A stretch of DNA of 64,000 nt from Kribbella antiqua (GCF_004345665.1 NZ_SLWR01000015.1:105535-169534), one strand, 5' to 3'; counted from the stretch's first letter, positions 34,493 through 43,185 are shown. The notes: generated by a model not told the origin, from the sequence alone. Numbers and translations are program-made.

Positions 34493-35632
34493 ATGGGTTC
34501 GCAGCTCCGGCGCGCCGGTGCTACCGCGGCGGCGATAGTGTTGAGTGCCGCCCTGGTGGCGTGTGGTTCGGACCAGCCCAACGCCAGCGGGTCGCCGGCG
34601 AGGGAGAGTACGTCGACGCCCGCGGAGAGTACGCCGACGCCAGCGGGCCTGACTGGCGATTGGAAAGCCGACCCCGGCCAGGCCGATCGCGTCCAGCAGA
34701 AGCTGACGGCGACCGGGTTCCAATGCTCCAAGAGCAGCGACGCCCAACTGGACCTGCGGTTGTGCTCGGCAACCAAGCAGAGGAAAGACGAGTATGGCTC
34801 GGCCCTTGTCGCGCAGGGCATCCTCCGGTACGCGTCGGACGCGCAGGGCACGGTGGTGCTCGCCAACGTTTGGGCCGGCGGCCCGTACGAGGACAAGGCC
34901 GCGTACGAGAAGCTACTCGCCGGGGCGGTGCTTCCAGCCACCGATGCCGCCGTGTTCGCAGCTGACGGCGAGACGTTGGAATGGGGCAAGGTCGTCGACA
35001 ACGGCGACTCCGGCAAGTATCTGGCCGTCAAGGGCTGGACCCCGGCCAAGCCACTGATCTCGAGTGCGCTGCCGCTGAAGATCAGCAAGGAGAAGGCGCT
35101 GGCTCCGCTCCAGGCGGCGAAGCTGCAGTGCAAGTTCTCCGACCGGGACAAGTGGGGCACCGCGCGCAAGGCTTTGGAGTGCACCGACCCCGCCTTCAAG
35201 GTCAAGGAGGAAGACGGTTCGATCGCCGGCGCGACCGCCGACCTGGTGGCGGTCGACGAGGGCGAGGGCATCTCGACGATCGTGTTGGAGGGCGCGCACG
35301 CCAAAGTACCGGCGGAGAACGCCCGCGGTGCGAAGCTACTGATCCCGCGCGCGGTCGCGATCGACCCGAGCCTGCAGGAAGCCGCTGACTGGCTGACCAA
35401 GAACCTGGATGTGCTGCCTCGCGCTGCCTATGTCGGGCAGTGGCTGGTGACGACCACGGTGGTGCGCGAAGGCGGGATCACCAGCTGGCCGATGGTACAG
35501 GCCACCATCACGACGGAGAGGCTCAACCTCGGCCTGCAGACCAGAGGCACCGAGTGGGAGTCCCTCCAGACCGAGACCCCTGATGACTCCGCGACTGAGA
35601 CCACCTCTCCGTCGGAAACCCCGAGCAACTGA
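34493..35632 (+). CDS. Hypothetical lipoprotein
   Basis: 379 residues from ATG 34493 behind AAAGGTGG. Signal with lipobox LVAC (RRAGATAAAIVLSAALVAC), a Ser/Thr/Pro linker with repeated ESTPTPA-like units, then two similar domains, each starting with a Cys-bearing stretch (TATGFQCSKSSDAQLDLRLCS and LQAAKLQCKFSDRDKWGTARKALECT). The domain duplication with a Cys pair in each suggests two disulfide-bonded modules. Family not recognised. A strong bidirectional terminator follows. Confidence 0.75.
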   Translation: MGSQLRRAGATAAAIVLSAALVACGSDQPNASGSPARESTSTPAESTPTPAGLTGDWKADPGQADRVQQKLTATGFQCSKSSDAQLDLRLCSATKQRKDEYGSALVAQGILRYASDAQGTVVLANVWAGGPYEDKAAYEKLLAGAVLPATDAAVFAADGETLEWGKVVDNGDSGKYLAVKGWTPAKPLISSALPLKISKEKALAPLQAAKLQCKFSDRDKWGTARKALECTDPAFKVKEEDGSIAGATADLVAVDEGEGISTIVLEGAHAKVPAENARGAKLLIPRAVAIDPSLQEAADWLTKNLDVLPRAAYVGQWLVTTTVVREGGITSWPMVQATITTERLNLGLQTRGTEWESLQTETPDDSATETTSPSETPSN

Positions 35633-35635
35633 TCG

Positions 35636-35678
35636 GCACGAAGGCACGACGGGTAGGTCCCCCGTCGTGCCTTCGTGT
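35636..35678. terminator. Bidirectional hairpin terminator
   Basis: An 18-bp stem (35636-35653 with 35661-35678; begins GCACGAAGGC; one terminal G-T pair) with a 7-nt loop lies 3 bp after the lipoprotein stop and 15 bp from the convergent SDR stop. Confidence 0.8.
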
Positions 35679-35693
35679 TCTGCTCCGCTCCCG

Positions 35694-36461
35694 TCAGGCG
35701 CGGCGGCGACCGTCCAAACCCACTGTGGAAACGCGGGCGATGAGGGCGCGCGGGGTGAAGCGGGCGGCGGCGGTGAGGAGTTTGTAGCGGCGGCTGGGGA
35801 TGGAGATCGCCTTGCCGCGCATCAGGTCCTTCCACGCGGCGTCGACCAGGTCTGTCGCGTCCAGCCACATGAACGACGGGATGATCGTCTTGTCCATCCC
35901 CATCCGCTCGTGAAACTCGGTGTGCACGAAACCGGGGCACAGCGCCATCACCGCAACGCCCTTTGCGTGCAGCTCGACGGCGAGCCCGGCGGAGAAGTTC
36001 GTCACCCAGGACTTGTGCGCACTGTACGAACCGCGCTGCAGGAAGCCGGCCACCGAGGACACGTTGATCACCGCACCCGAACCGCGTTCGATCATCGGCA
36101 GTACGGCGGCATGCGTCAGCCGCATGACCACCCGAACCAGCAGATCGAGCTGCTTCTCCTCGACCTCGACCGGATTCGCCCAGAACGGCTTCTTCTGCCC
36201 GAAGCCCGCGTTGTTGACCAGCACCTCGATCGGCCCGGTGCGGAACCGCTCCTCCACCCGCGCCAGGTCGTCGCGATCGGTCAGGTCGGCCACGAGTACC
36301 TCGCACGCGACGCCGTGCAGCCGGGTGAGCTCGGCCGCGGCTTCCTTCAGCCGCGCCTCGTCCCGCGACACCAGCACGAGGTCGTACCCCTCCAGCGCCA
36401 GCTTGTCCGCGAACGCCCGGCCGATCCCGGTCGCCGGTCCGGTGATGAGCGCAGTCGCCAC
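35694..36461 (-). CDS. Short-chain dehydrogenase/reductase
   Basis: 255 residues, classical SDR. Cofactor motif TGPATGIG (residues 7-14), Arg after the second strand (VLVSRDEAR) suggesting NADP, NNAGFG, and the catalytic set Ser-x-Tyr-x3-Lys in VSSVAGFLQRGSYSAHKSW. The C-terminal PGFVHTEFHERMGMD is typical. Substrate unknown. GTG start at 36461. Divergent from the HAD gene over 53 bp. Confidence 0.9.
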   Translation of the reverse strand: MATALITGPATGIGRAFADKLALEGYDLVLVSRDEARLKEAAAELTRLHGVACEVLVADLTDRDDLARVEERFRTGPIEVLVNNAGFGQKKPFWANPVEVEEKQLDLLVRVVMRLTHAAVLPMIERGSGAVINVSSVAGFLQRGSYSAHKSWVTNFSAGLAVELHAKGVAVMALCPGFVHTEFHERMGMDKTIIPSFMWLDATDLVDAAWKDLMRGKAISIPSRRYKLLTAAARFTPRALIARVSTVGLDGRRRA

Positions 36462-36502
36462 GTTGCCTGTCCTCCCGTAGGTACCAGCCCCCAGTCTGTC
36501 AC

Positions 36503-36508
36503 TACTCT
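36503..36508 (+). promoter_or_regulatory. -10 hexamer of a probable leaderless HAD transcript
   Basis: TACTCT lies exactly six bases (GGACGG) before the ATG at 36515. No Shine-Dalgarno sequence is apparent. Confidence 0.5.
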
Positions 36509-36514
36509 GGACGG

Positions 36515-37186
36515 ATGCTGGCGAACATCGACACCTGGGTGCTGGACCTCGACAACACCCTGTACCCGGCCGGCTCCGCGCTCACGGAGCAGGTCACCGC
36601 CGGCATCCTCGGCGCGATTTCCCAGGTGTACGGCGTTGACGTCGTCGGAGCCCGGCAGATCCAGACCGAGCTGATCGCCCAGCACGGCACGTCACTCAGA
36701 GGCATGATGACGACCCGGAACGTCGATCCGCACGACTTCCTCAGCTTCGAGCGGCGGATCGACTATTCGGTACTGACGCCGGACCCGGCCCTCGCCGAGG
36801 CTCTGAGCGCACTCCCAGGCCACCGCTACGTCTACACGAACGGCTCGGCCTACCACGCCGAGCAGGCGCTGCGGCAGCTCGGCCTGACCGCCTGCTTCGA
36901 CGGCGTCTTCGACATCCTCGCCGGCGACCTGATCCCGAAGCCGTACCCGGAGAGCTTCGACGCCTTCCTGGCCCGCTTCACCGTCGACCCCGGCCGCGCC
37001 GCCATGTTCGACGACCTCCCGGTCAACCTCGAGGTCCCGCGGGCCCGGGGTATGGCGACGATCTTGGTCGACGGCGCCGACGGGACGCCGTACGAGGAAA
37101 TCGGGCCGCGGCAGTGGCGGGCCGGCGATCTAGCGAAATTCCTTCACTCCTTGACGGCTCCCGAGGTCAGCCCCTCGACGATGTAG
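36515..37186 (+). CDS. HAD-family hydrolase, pyrimidine 5'-nucleotidase-like
   Basis: 223 residues. HAD motif I is DLDNTLYP (nucleophile and acid Asp, residues 10-17), motif II VYTNGS, motif III Lys in IPKPYPESF, motif IV MFDDLPVNL. The DNTLYP start and the small helical cap are typical of the SDT1/PyrP-like nucleotidases. Substrate is probably a pyrimidine nucleotide. The last 43 bp overlap the end of the convergent permease gene, an unusually deep tail-to-tail overlap. Confidence 0.88.
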   Translation: MLANIDTWVLDLDNTLYPAGSALTEQVTAGILGAISQVYGVDVVGARQIQTELIAQHGTSLRGMMTTRNVDPHDFLSFERRIDYSVLTPDPALAEALSALPGHRYVYTNGSAYHAEQALRQLGLTACFDGVFDILAGDLIPKPYPESFDAFLARFTVDPGRAAMFDDLPVNLEVPRARGMATILVDGADGTPYEEIGPRQWRAGDLAKFLHSLTAPEVSPSTM

Positions 37187-37980
37187 CGGCTGGCGACCGC
37201 GAACAGGATCATCGTCGGGACGATGCTGAGCACCGCGGCCGCCGACATCGAGCCCCAGTCGATGTTGTAGCTGCTGATGAAGCCGTTCAGCGCCGCCGGG
37301 ACCGTCTTGTTGCTGTCGCTGTTGAGCAGTGTGACCGACAGGAACAGCTCGTTCCAGCAGTTCACGAAGTTGAAGATGTACGACGCCGCGATCCCCGGCG
37401 TCATCACCGGAACCAGCACCCGGAACAACGCCGACAGCCGCGAGCAACCGTCGACCATCGCCGCCTCCTCCAGCGAAGCCGGCACGTTCTCGAAGAACCC
37501 GCGCAGCATCACCGTGCACAGCGGGATCGACATGGCGACGTACACCAGGACCAGGCCCCAGCGACTGTCGACCAAGTACATCCGGGTCATCAGGATGTAG
37601 AGCGAGCCGAGCGCGATGAAGCCGGGGATCATCTGCGTGACAAGGAACGCGCCCATCACCGCGCCCTTCGAGGCGAACTCGAAGCGGGCCAGCACGTACG
37701 CCGACAGCAACGAAACCACTGTCGCCAGCGCCGCCGCGACCAGTGACACGATCAGACTGTTGCCGATGAAGACCCCGAAGTTCGACGTACCGAACAGGCC
37801 GCGGTAATTCTCCAGCGACCACGAGCCCGGCCAGTACTTCAGCGGATACGCGAAGATCGTGCCCGGTTCCTTGAACGACGTGATCAGGATCCAGTACAGC
37901 GGAAACACCGTGAAGATCAGGCAGATCCCGAGCCCGCCGAACTTCACGATCCGGCCGGCAGGTGTCTCTGAGCGGATCAT
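37144..37980 (-). CDS. Carbohydrate ABC transporter permease (MalG type)
   Basis: 278 residues with six membrane helices and the cytoplasmic EAA loop EEAAMVDGCSRLSALFRVLVPVMTPG (residues about 170-195) that docks to the ATPase. The N-terminal ILITSFKEPGTIFAYPLKYWP is typical of MalG homologues. Start overlaps the MalF-type gene by four bases. No ATPase gene is present; a shared MsiK-type ATPase elsewhere in the genome is expected, as in other actinobacteria. Confidence 0.93.
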   Translation of the reverse strand: MIRSETPAGRIVKFGGLGICLIFTVFPLYWILITSFKEPGTIFAYPLKYWPGSWSLENYRGLFGTSNFGVFIGNSLIVSLVAAALATVVSLLSAYVLARFEFASKGAVMGAFLVTQMIPGFIALGSLYILMTRMYLVDSRWGLVLVYVAMSIPLCTVMLRGFFENVPASLEEAAMVDGCSRLSALFRVLVPVMTPGIAASYIFNFVNCWNELFLSVTLLNSDSNKTVPAALNGFISSYNIDWGSMSAAAVLSIVPTMILFAVASRYIVEGLTSGAVKE

Positions 37981-38930
37981 GCGAGACCCTTCCGCGGCCG
38001 GATCGCCAGCAGGTAGAAGACCGCGAACAGCATCAGCACGAACACGACCATCACGCCCATCGCCGAAGCGCGTCCGTAGTCGCCCTCCTGGGTCACCTGG
38101 ATCATGTACGACGTGACGATGTGCGTCTCGTTCGCCGGGCCACCACCGGTCATGCCGAAGATCAGTTCGGGTGAGTTGAAGATCCAGATCACCCGGAGCA
38201 GCACGGTCAGCGCCAGCGTGGTCCGGATCGACGGGATGGTGATGCTGAACAGCGTGCGTACCTTGCCGGCGCCGTCGATCGCGGCCGCTTCATAGAGTTC
38301 CTCGGGCACCGACTGCAGCGCGGCGAGGATCATGATCGCGAAGAACGTCACGCCGTACCAGACGTTCGCGATGATGACAGCGACCATCGCGTAGCGAGCG
38401 TCGGCCAGCCACGGCACCGGGGTGTCGATCAGGTGCGTCTTCATCAGCAGGTCGTTGACGACGCCGAACTCGCCGTTGAACATCCAGCGGAACAGGATGC
38501 CGATCAGGAAGCCGGACACCGCCCACGGGAAGAACACCAGCGCCTGGTACGCGCCGCGGAACCGGAACTTCCGCCGCAGCCACAGCGCCATCGTGAAGCC
38601 GATCAGGAACTGCGGCACCAGCGAGCCGACCACCCAGATGACGGAGTTCTTCACGGTGCCGCGGAACATCTCGTCGTGCAGCAGCGCGCGGAAGTTGTCC
38701 AGCCCGACCCAGGAGGTGTCCGACAGGTCGTTCAGGTTGTAGTTCCGGAACGCCATCTGGATCCCGCTCAGCAGCGGATAGTAGGTGAACAACCCGACGA
38801 ACACGATCGCCGGCGCCATGAACGCCAGCAACACCAACGCCGTCCGCCCACTGAACCGCCGCCGACCACCGACCGGCCGCCTCGGCGATGGTTTCTGCAG
38901 AGCCGGCCGGTCCGTTTCAGTCAGAGCCAT
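37977..38930 (-). CDS. Sugar ABC transporter permease (MalF type)
   Basis: 317 residues, basic Pro/Arg N-terminus, six helices and the EAA loop YEAAAIDGAGKVRTLFSITIPSIRTT. GIQMAFRNYNLNDLSDTSWVGLDNFRALL is the normal periplasmic segment after the first helix. Middle gene of the leftward substrate-binding protein, MalF, MalG operon. Confidence 0.93.
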   Translation of the reverse strand: MALTETDRPALQKPSPRRPVGGRRRFSGRTALVLLAFMAPAIVFVGLFTYYPLLSGIQMAFRNYNLNDLSDTSWVGLDNFRALLHDEMFRGTVKNSVIWVVGSLVPQFLIGFTMALWLRRKFRFRGAYQALVFFPWAVSGFLIGILFRWMFNGEFGVVNDLLMKTHLIDTPVPWLADARYAMVAVIIANVWYGVTFFAIMILAALQSVPEELYEAAAIDGAGKVRTLFSITIPSIRTTLALTVLLRVIWIFNSPELIFGMTGGGPANETHIVTSYMIQVTQEGDYGRASAMGVMVVFVLMLFAVFYLLAIRPRKGLA

Positions 38931-38934
38931 CTGA

Positions 38935-40248
38935 TTACTTTCCGGCCCACTTGGCCGTCCAGAACTCGTCCCAGCTCTTCAGGATCTCGGCCGGCTGCGC
39001 CTTCCCGGTGATCAGCTTCTGTACGTCGGCATCGGACTTGTTGCCCCACTCGGTCGACCAGGCGACACCACGCGGCTGCGTGACCACGATGTAGGTGTCC
39101 GGCGACTGGTTCATCGCGACGTACGACGCCCACGGGCCGTCCTTGAAGAACGGGTCGTCGGCGGCCGACTTCAGGATCGGGACCAGGCTGTTCTCCTTCG
39201 AGAACGTCATCGCGGCGTCGCCCGAGGTCAGGAACTTCACCAGTTCCACGGCTTCCTTCTTGTGCTCACTGCCCGCGGCCACACCCCAACCGGCGTTCGC
39301 CAGTGGCTGCGCCGCCTTACCAGTCGGGCCTACCGGCAGAGGCGCCGTACCCCACTGGTCTTCCTTGATCGTCTTGGACTGCTTGACCGTCGCGATCACC
39401 TCGGGGTCCTGGAGCAGGAAGCCCGTCGTACCGGAGGTGAAGCCTTGCACCATCTCCGGGTAACCCCAGCTGACCGACGACGGCGGGGCCGCGTTCTTGA
39501 ACAGGTCGAGGTACAGGTTGAGCGCGTCGACCGCCTTCGGCGACGAGAAGATCGTCTTGCCGTCGGTGAGCTTGAACGCGTTGTCCTTGTTGATGTCGTC
39601 GATCACGTAGCCCGAGATCACCGCGATCGCGTTGCCGCCGGCACCGAGACCACCGCGGAACGAGTAGCCGTAGACGTTCTTCTTCGGGTTGTTGATCTTC
39701 TTCGCCTGCTCGACCAGCTCGCTCCAGCTCTTCGGCGGGCCGCTGAAGCCGGCCTGCTGGACCAGGTCCTTGCGGTAGAACAGCGACAGTCCGTAGAAGC
39801 CGTACGGGACCATGTACGAGTGGCCGCCCTGCTGCGTCACCTTGAGCGCGTTCGGAGTGAGCGCGTCGAGGCCGTCCCAGCCCTTTAGGTCGGGCGCCAT
39901 GTCGTAGATCCACTTGTTGGTGGAGAACGGGCCGACAGTGGTGTCACGCACCTCGAGTACGTCGACTCCCTTGCCGGACTGCAGCATCTGCTGGATCTTC
40001 TGGTCCGCCTGGTTGGTCGGCGGCGAGATGAGCTGCACCTTGATCCCGGAGTTCTTCGCCTCGAAGTCGGCGATCAGCTTCTTCAGCAGCGCGGTCCGGG
40101 TCGGGTTGGTCAGGCTCTCGACCATCTGCAGGCGGACCTCGCCCTGCGCCTTCTCGGCCGGGCCGGGACCGCAGGCGGACAGCAGCAGTGCGGCGGCCGT
40201 CGCGGCGGCGGCGAGGGATGCGAACATCATGCGTGGCCGGTGGGACAT
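38935..40248 (-). CDS. Extracellular sugar-binding lipoprotein of the ABC importer
   Basis: 437 residues. Lipoprotein signal with lipobox LSAC (LAAAATAAALLLSACG); then a cluster-1 solute-binding fold (VRLQMVESLTNPTRTALLKKLIADFEAKNSGIKVQL; GVDVLEVRDTTVGPF; YMVPYGFYGLSLFYRKDLVQQAG; VAAGSEHKKEAVELVKFLTSG). The ligand is unknown; no glycosidase is in the operon. Divergent from a FadR-type regulator across 166 bp with a perfect palindrome, so expression is ligand-induced through that regulator. Confidence 0.93.
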   Translation of the reverse strand: MSHRPRMMFASLAAAATAAALLLSACGPGPAEKAQGEVRLQMVESLTNPTRTALLKKLIADFEAKNSGIKVQLISPPTNQADQKIQQMLQSGKGVDVLEVRDTTVGPFSTNKWIYDMAPDLKGWDGLDALTPNALKVTQQGGHSYMVPYGFYGLSLFYRKDLVQQAGFSGPPKSWSELVEQAKKINNPKKNVYGYSFRGGLGAGGNAIAVISGYVIDDINKDNAFKLTDGKTIFSSPKAVDALNLYLDLFKNAAPPSSVSWGYPEMVQGFTSGTTGFLLQDPEVIATVKQSKTIKEDQWGTAPLPVGPTGKAAQPLANAGWGVAAGSEHKKEAVELVKFLTSGDAAMTFSKENSLVPILKSAADDPFFKDGPWASYVAMNQSPDTYIVVTQPRGVAWSTEWGNKSDADVQKLITGKAQPAEILKSWDEFWTAKWAGK

Positions 40249-40287
40249 GGCGCGGTCTCCTGAGGGGATGTGGGCCAGGGGATGGTT

Positions 40288-40311
40288 TCAGATGTTGGCA
40301 CTGACATCTGA
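40288..40311. promoter_or_regulatory. Palindromic operator between the sugar importer and its regulator
   Basis: TCAGATGT (40288-40295) and ACATCTGA (40304-40311) form a perfect inverted repeat with an 8-bp spacer, 40 bp upstream of the importer start. A related ATGTCTGA occurs at 40379 near the regulator start. Confidence 0.6.
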
Positions 40312-40414
40312 TGAATTGGTCGACCTTCACCGCACCTTAGCGATCGTGACGCAGGGACGGCAAGGTTTCCGCGATAAGATGTCTGAGGACTTACAGGTTA
40401 GAGGAGGTGGCGAC

Positions 40415-41119
40415 ATGGCAGCCACGGACAAGGCGCTGGCCGGCCTGCGCCAGATGATCGCGTCCGGCGAGCTCGGCCCGGGCGCGAAGTTCCCGCCGGA
40501 GCCGGAGCTTTGCGACCACCTCGGCGTGTCCCGCAGTTCCCTGCGCGAGGCGGCCCGGTCGCTGGCCGCTCTCGGCGTGATCGAGTCGCGGCACGGCTCC
40601 GGTACGTACGTCTCGGCGCTGGACCCGGCCGAGATCATCAGCCGGTTCTCCCTCTCGGTCGAGCTGATTCCGCTAGAGGGCGTGCTCCAGTTGATGGAAG
40701 TACGGCGCGTGCTCGAGTCCCATGCCACCGCCGCAGCCGCCGCCCGCCAGGACCCGGACCTTGCCGACCGGCTGAGCGACATCCTGGATCGCCTCGAGGC
40801 GACCACTGACGCGACCGCGATCCAGCAGCTGGACGCCGAGTTCCACGGCACGATCTGTATGGCGGGCGGCAACCCGACGGTCACCGCGCTCTGCGATGTG
40901 ATCCGTGGCCGCGGCGGTCACTACCGCATCTTCGAGCCGGGCGAGGAGTTCGACGCGATCAAGCAGACCAGCGACCGCGGCCACCGCGCCATCCTCGCCG
41001 CCATCGCCCGCCGCGACCCGGCCGCCGCGGCCACCGCCGCCTCCGCTCACATAGCCCAAACCGAACTATGGCTCCGAGCCCTCCGCCCGGAGCCACAGCC
41101 CGACCTTCCAGACGCTTAG
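40415..41119 (+). CDS. FadR/GntR-family regulator of the adjacent sugar importer
   Basis: 234 residues from ATG 40415 behind GAGGAGG. GntR winged helix (GAKFPPEPELCDHLGVSRSSLREAARSLAALGVIESRHGSGTYV, residues about 22-65) and an all-helical FCD domain with the metal-site residues (ATAIQQLDAEFHGTI, DRGHRAILAAI, AHIAQTE). FCD regulators bind small organic acids or sugar acids. It most likely represses the divergent importer through the TCAGATGT palindrome. Its stop overlaps the convergent DHA2 gene stop by four bases. Confidence 0.9.
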   Translation: MAATDKALAGLRQMIASGELGPGAKFPPEPELCDHLGVSRSSLREAARSLAALGVIESRHGSGTYVSALDPAEIISRFSLSVELIPLEGVLQLMEVRRVLESHATAAAAARQDPDLADRLSDILDRLEATTDATAIQQLDAEFHGTICMAGGNPTVTALCDVIRGRGGHYRIFEPGEEFDAIKQTSDRGHRAILAAIARRDPAAAATAASAHIAQTELWLRALRPEPQPDLPDA

Positions 41120-42639
41120 GCGTCGACCGCGACCTGGATTTCCTCTGCTGTACGGCGCTTCGCACGGAAGGCCAAGGTGAGGACGATCGCGCCGGTCAGG
41201 GTGATGGCCGATGCGACCAGGGCCGCAGTGTGCATTGCGTGGATGAAGGTGTAGTTCGCGAGATCGACCAGGTCCGGACGACCGATCGCGCGTGCCACGT
41301 GACGAGTCGCCTCAGCTGATACCCCGGCGTCTCTTATGGTCGCGGGCAGGTGCGGCTCGACCTGGTGCTGGTAGGTGGACGACACAATCGTCCCGAGGAC
41401 GGCGACACCGAGGACACTGCCGACCTGGCGGATCGCATTGTTGACGGCCGATCCCGCGCCGATGCGCTCCATCGGCAGCGTCGCGATCACCGCGGCTGTG
41501 GTCGGCGCGACGGCCACTCCGATCGACAGGCCGGCCAGAGCGCCGACCGCCGCGACCCAGACGAGTGACGTGTCGACGTCGTACGTCAGGTTGAGGGCGT
41601 GGCAGAGGGCGAAGGCGACCAGCGCCGTACCGGAGATTCTCGCGACACCGAAGCGAGCCGCCAGCCGTGCGCCGATCGGCGAACCCAGCACCACACCTGT
41701 TGCACTGGGCAACGACATGAGGCCTGCGTCGAGAGCGCTCATGCCGCGCGCGCCTTGCAAGTAGAAGGCCAGGTAGAAGCTTTGTCCGGTGAGCGTCAGG
41801 AACAGGGCCGCGAGCGCGAGGTTGCCGGCCGCGAAGCGGCGGTTGCGGAAAAGCCGCGGGTCGAAGCTGGGCTCGCTCTCACGCCACTCCGAGTAGATGA
41901 ATGCGGCGAGCAGTGCAAGACCCGCCGCGATGCTTGCCCACACCTGCCAGCGGTTCCAGCCACCTTGGTGACCGCCCTCGATCAGCCCGTAGGAGAGACC
42001 GAGCAGACCGAGTGTGGACAGCGCGAGACCTCTTGGGTCGAGTCGGCGACGCTGTGGGCTACGGGGATTCGGCAGGACGAGTGCGGCACCGACGAGGCCG
42101 GCCGCGACGATCGGCAGGTTGATCAGGAAAACCGAGCCCCACCAGAAGTGGTCGATCAGCAGACCGCCGAGAACCGGTCCGACGGCGACGCCCAACCCGG
42201 CCGACGACGACCAGACCGCGATCGCACCGGCCCGGCGCTCCGGCGGAAAGGTCCAGCCGATGATGGCCATGGAGGTGGGCATGATCAGCGCGCCACCGAG
42301 GCCCATCGTGGCGCGGGCGAGGATGAGCTCGACCGGCCCGCCGGCCCAGGCCGCCCAGGCGGACGAGGCACCGAAGACGACCAGCCCGAGCATCAGGACG
42401 GTCCGGTGACCGTAGCGGTCGCCGAGGGCGCCGGCCGCGAACAGCGCGGTCGCGAAGAGCAGCGAGTAGACGCCGATCGCCCATTGCAGCTGCCCGGGCG
42501 TCGCGCCGAGGCCGTCGACCGGGTCGGCGAGGCGTTCGAGGGCGATCCCGAGGACGGTCGAGTCGATCCAGATCAGGATCGCCGAGACGACGAGGCTCGC
42601 GAGGATGCGGCGTTGCCGCGGGGGGTCGATCGAGGACAC
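41116..42639 (-). CDS. DHA2-family multidrug efflux MFS transporter
   Basis: 507 residues, fourteen predicted helices (EmrB/QacA type). The first helix carries WIDSTVLGIALERL, the DHA2 variant of the D1 motif; motif A is GALGDRYGHRTVLMLG; motif C is GLGVAVGPVLGGLL (about residue 150). GTG start at 42639 after AGGAGA. The divergent MarR gene and two palindromic sites in the 92-bp gap mark it as an inducible drug or metabolite exporter. Confidence 0.93.
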   Translation of the reverse strand: MSSIDPPRQRRILASLVVSAILIWIDSTVLGIALERLADPVDGLGATPGQLQWAIGVYSLLFATALFAAGALGDRYGHRTVLMLGLVVFGASSAWAAWAGGPVELILARATMGLGGALIMPTSMAIIGWTFPPERRAGAIAVWSSSAGLGVAVGPVLGGLLIDHFWWGSVFLINLPIVAAGLVGAALVLPNPRSPQRRRLDPRGLALSTLGLLGLSYGLIEGGHQGGWNRWQVWASIAAGLALLAAFIYSEWRESEPSFDPRLFRNRRFAAGNLALAALFLTLTGQSFYLAFYLQGARGMSALDAGLMSLPSATGVVLGSPIGARLAARFGVARISGTALVAFALCHALNLTYDVDTSLVWVAAVGALAGLSIGVAVAPTTAAVIATLPMERIGAGSAVNNAIRQVGSVLGVAVLGTIVSSTYQHQVEPHLPATIRDAGVSAEATRHVARAIGRPDLVDLANYTFIHAMHTAALVASAITLTGAIVLTLAFRAKRRTAEEIQVAVDA

Positions 42640-42653
42640 GAGGTCTCCTATGA

Positions 42654-42671
42654 TTGACAGGACCCTGACAA
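42654..42671. promoter_or_regulatory. MarR operator, imperfect copy
   Basis: TTGACAGGACCCTGACAA is the same palindrome as the one at 42689 with one arm mismatch. The two centres are 35 bp apart, and this copy abuts the DHA2 ribosome binding site. Confidence 0.6.
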
Positions 42672-42688
42672 GATCGAGTGTCGCTTGT

Positions 42689-42706
42689 TTGACAGGAACC
42701 TGTCAA
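42689..42706. promoter_or_regulatory. MarR operator, perfect copy
   Basis: TTGACAGGAACCTGTCAA has two perfect 8-bp arms around AA, the size and form of a MarR site, between the divergent efflux and marR genes. Confidence 0.75.
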
Positions 42707-42719
42707 TCTCTTCTCCCGG

Positions 42720-42725
42720 CAGAAT
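42720..42725 (+). promoter_or_regulatory. -10-like hexamer of a possible leaderless marR transcript
   Basis: CAGAAT lies six bases (GAAGTC) before the marR ATG at 42732, like the other leaderless starts in the window. Confidence 0.35.
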
Positions 42726-42731
42726 GAAGTC

Positions 42732-43163
42732 ATGGACCCCGACGAACCGACCGGCTGTGTCACCTTCCTGGTCCGGCACGCCTGGCTGAGCATGCGCGGC
42801 GCCCTCGCCACCGCCCTCGACGAGCACGGGCTCTCGGTGCAGCAGTACGGCACCCTGCTGCTGGTCGCGGCCAAGCCCGGCAGCACCATCGCCGAGGTCG
42901 GCCGCGAGGTCGGTACGGCGCGGCAGTCGGCGAACGAGCTGATCGCCGGAATGGAACGCGCTGGCCTGGTCGAACGCCGGGCCAACCCGAGCGACCGCCG
43001 TACCCAGCAGATCCACCTCACCCCGGCCGGCGAGCAACGCCTGGCCGACGCGGTCCCCGCCGTACGCAAGGTGGAGGCCGAGCTCGAAGCCTCGTTCACC
43101 GACGCCGATCGCGCCGCCGCCCGAGCCTGGCTCCGCCACATGGTCGAAACCCTTGACGGCTGA
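42732..43163 (+). CDS. MarR-family regulator of the DHA2 pump
   Basis: 143 residues with LSVQQYGTLLLVAAKPGSTIAEVGREVGTARQSANELIAGMERAGLVERRANPSDRRTQQIHLTPAGEQ as helices 2-4 and the wing DRRTQQIHL (residues 35-102). The paired palindromes in the intergenic region imply repression of the pump and of itself. Ends 22 bp before the next gene, which has its own promoter signal. Confidence 0.92.
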   Translation: MDPDEPTGCVTFLVRHAWLSMRGALATALDEHGLSVQQYGTLLLVAAKPGSTIAEVGREVGTARQSANELIAGMERAGLVERRANPSDRRTQQIHLTPAGEQRLADAVPAVRKVEAELEASFTDADRAAARAWLRHMVETLDG

Positions 43164-43173
43164 CCAGGCGGGT

Positions 43174-43179
43174 TAGGGT
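43174..43179 (+). promoter_or_regulatory. -10 hexamer of a leaderless aminotransferase transcript
   Basis: TAGGGT is exactly six bases (CGGGGC) upstream of the ATG at 43186. TTGACG at 43153-43158 could be the -35 box, with a short 15-bp spacer. Confidence 0.55.
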
Positions 43180-43185
43180 CGGGGC

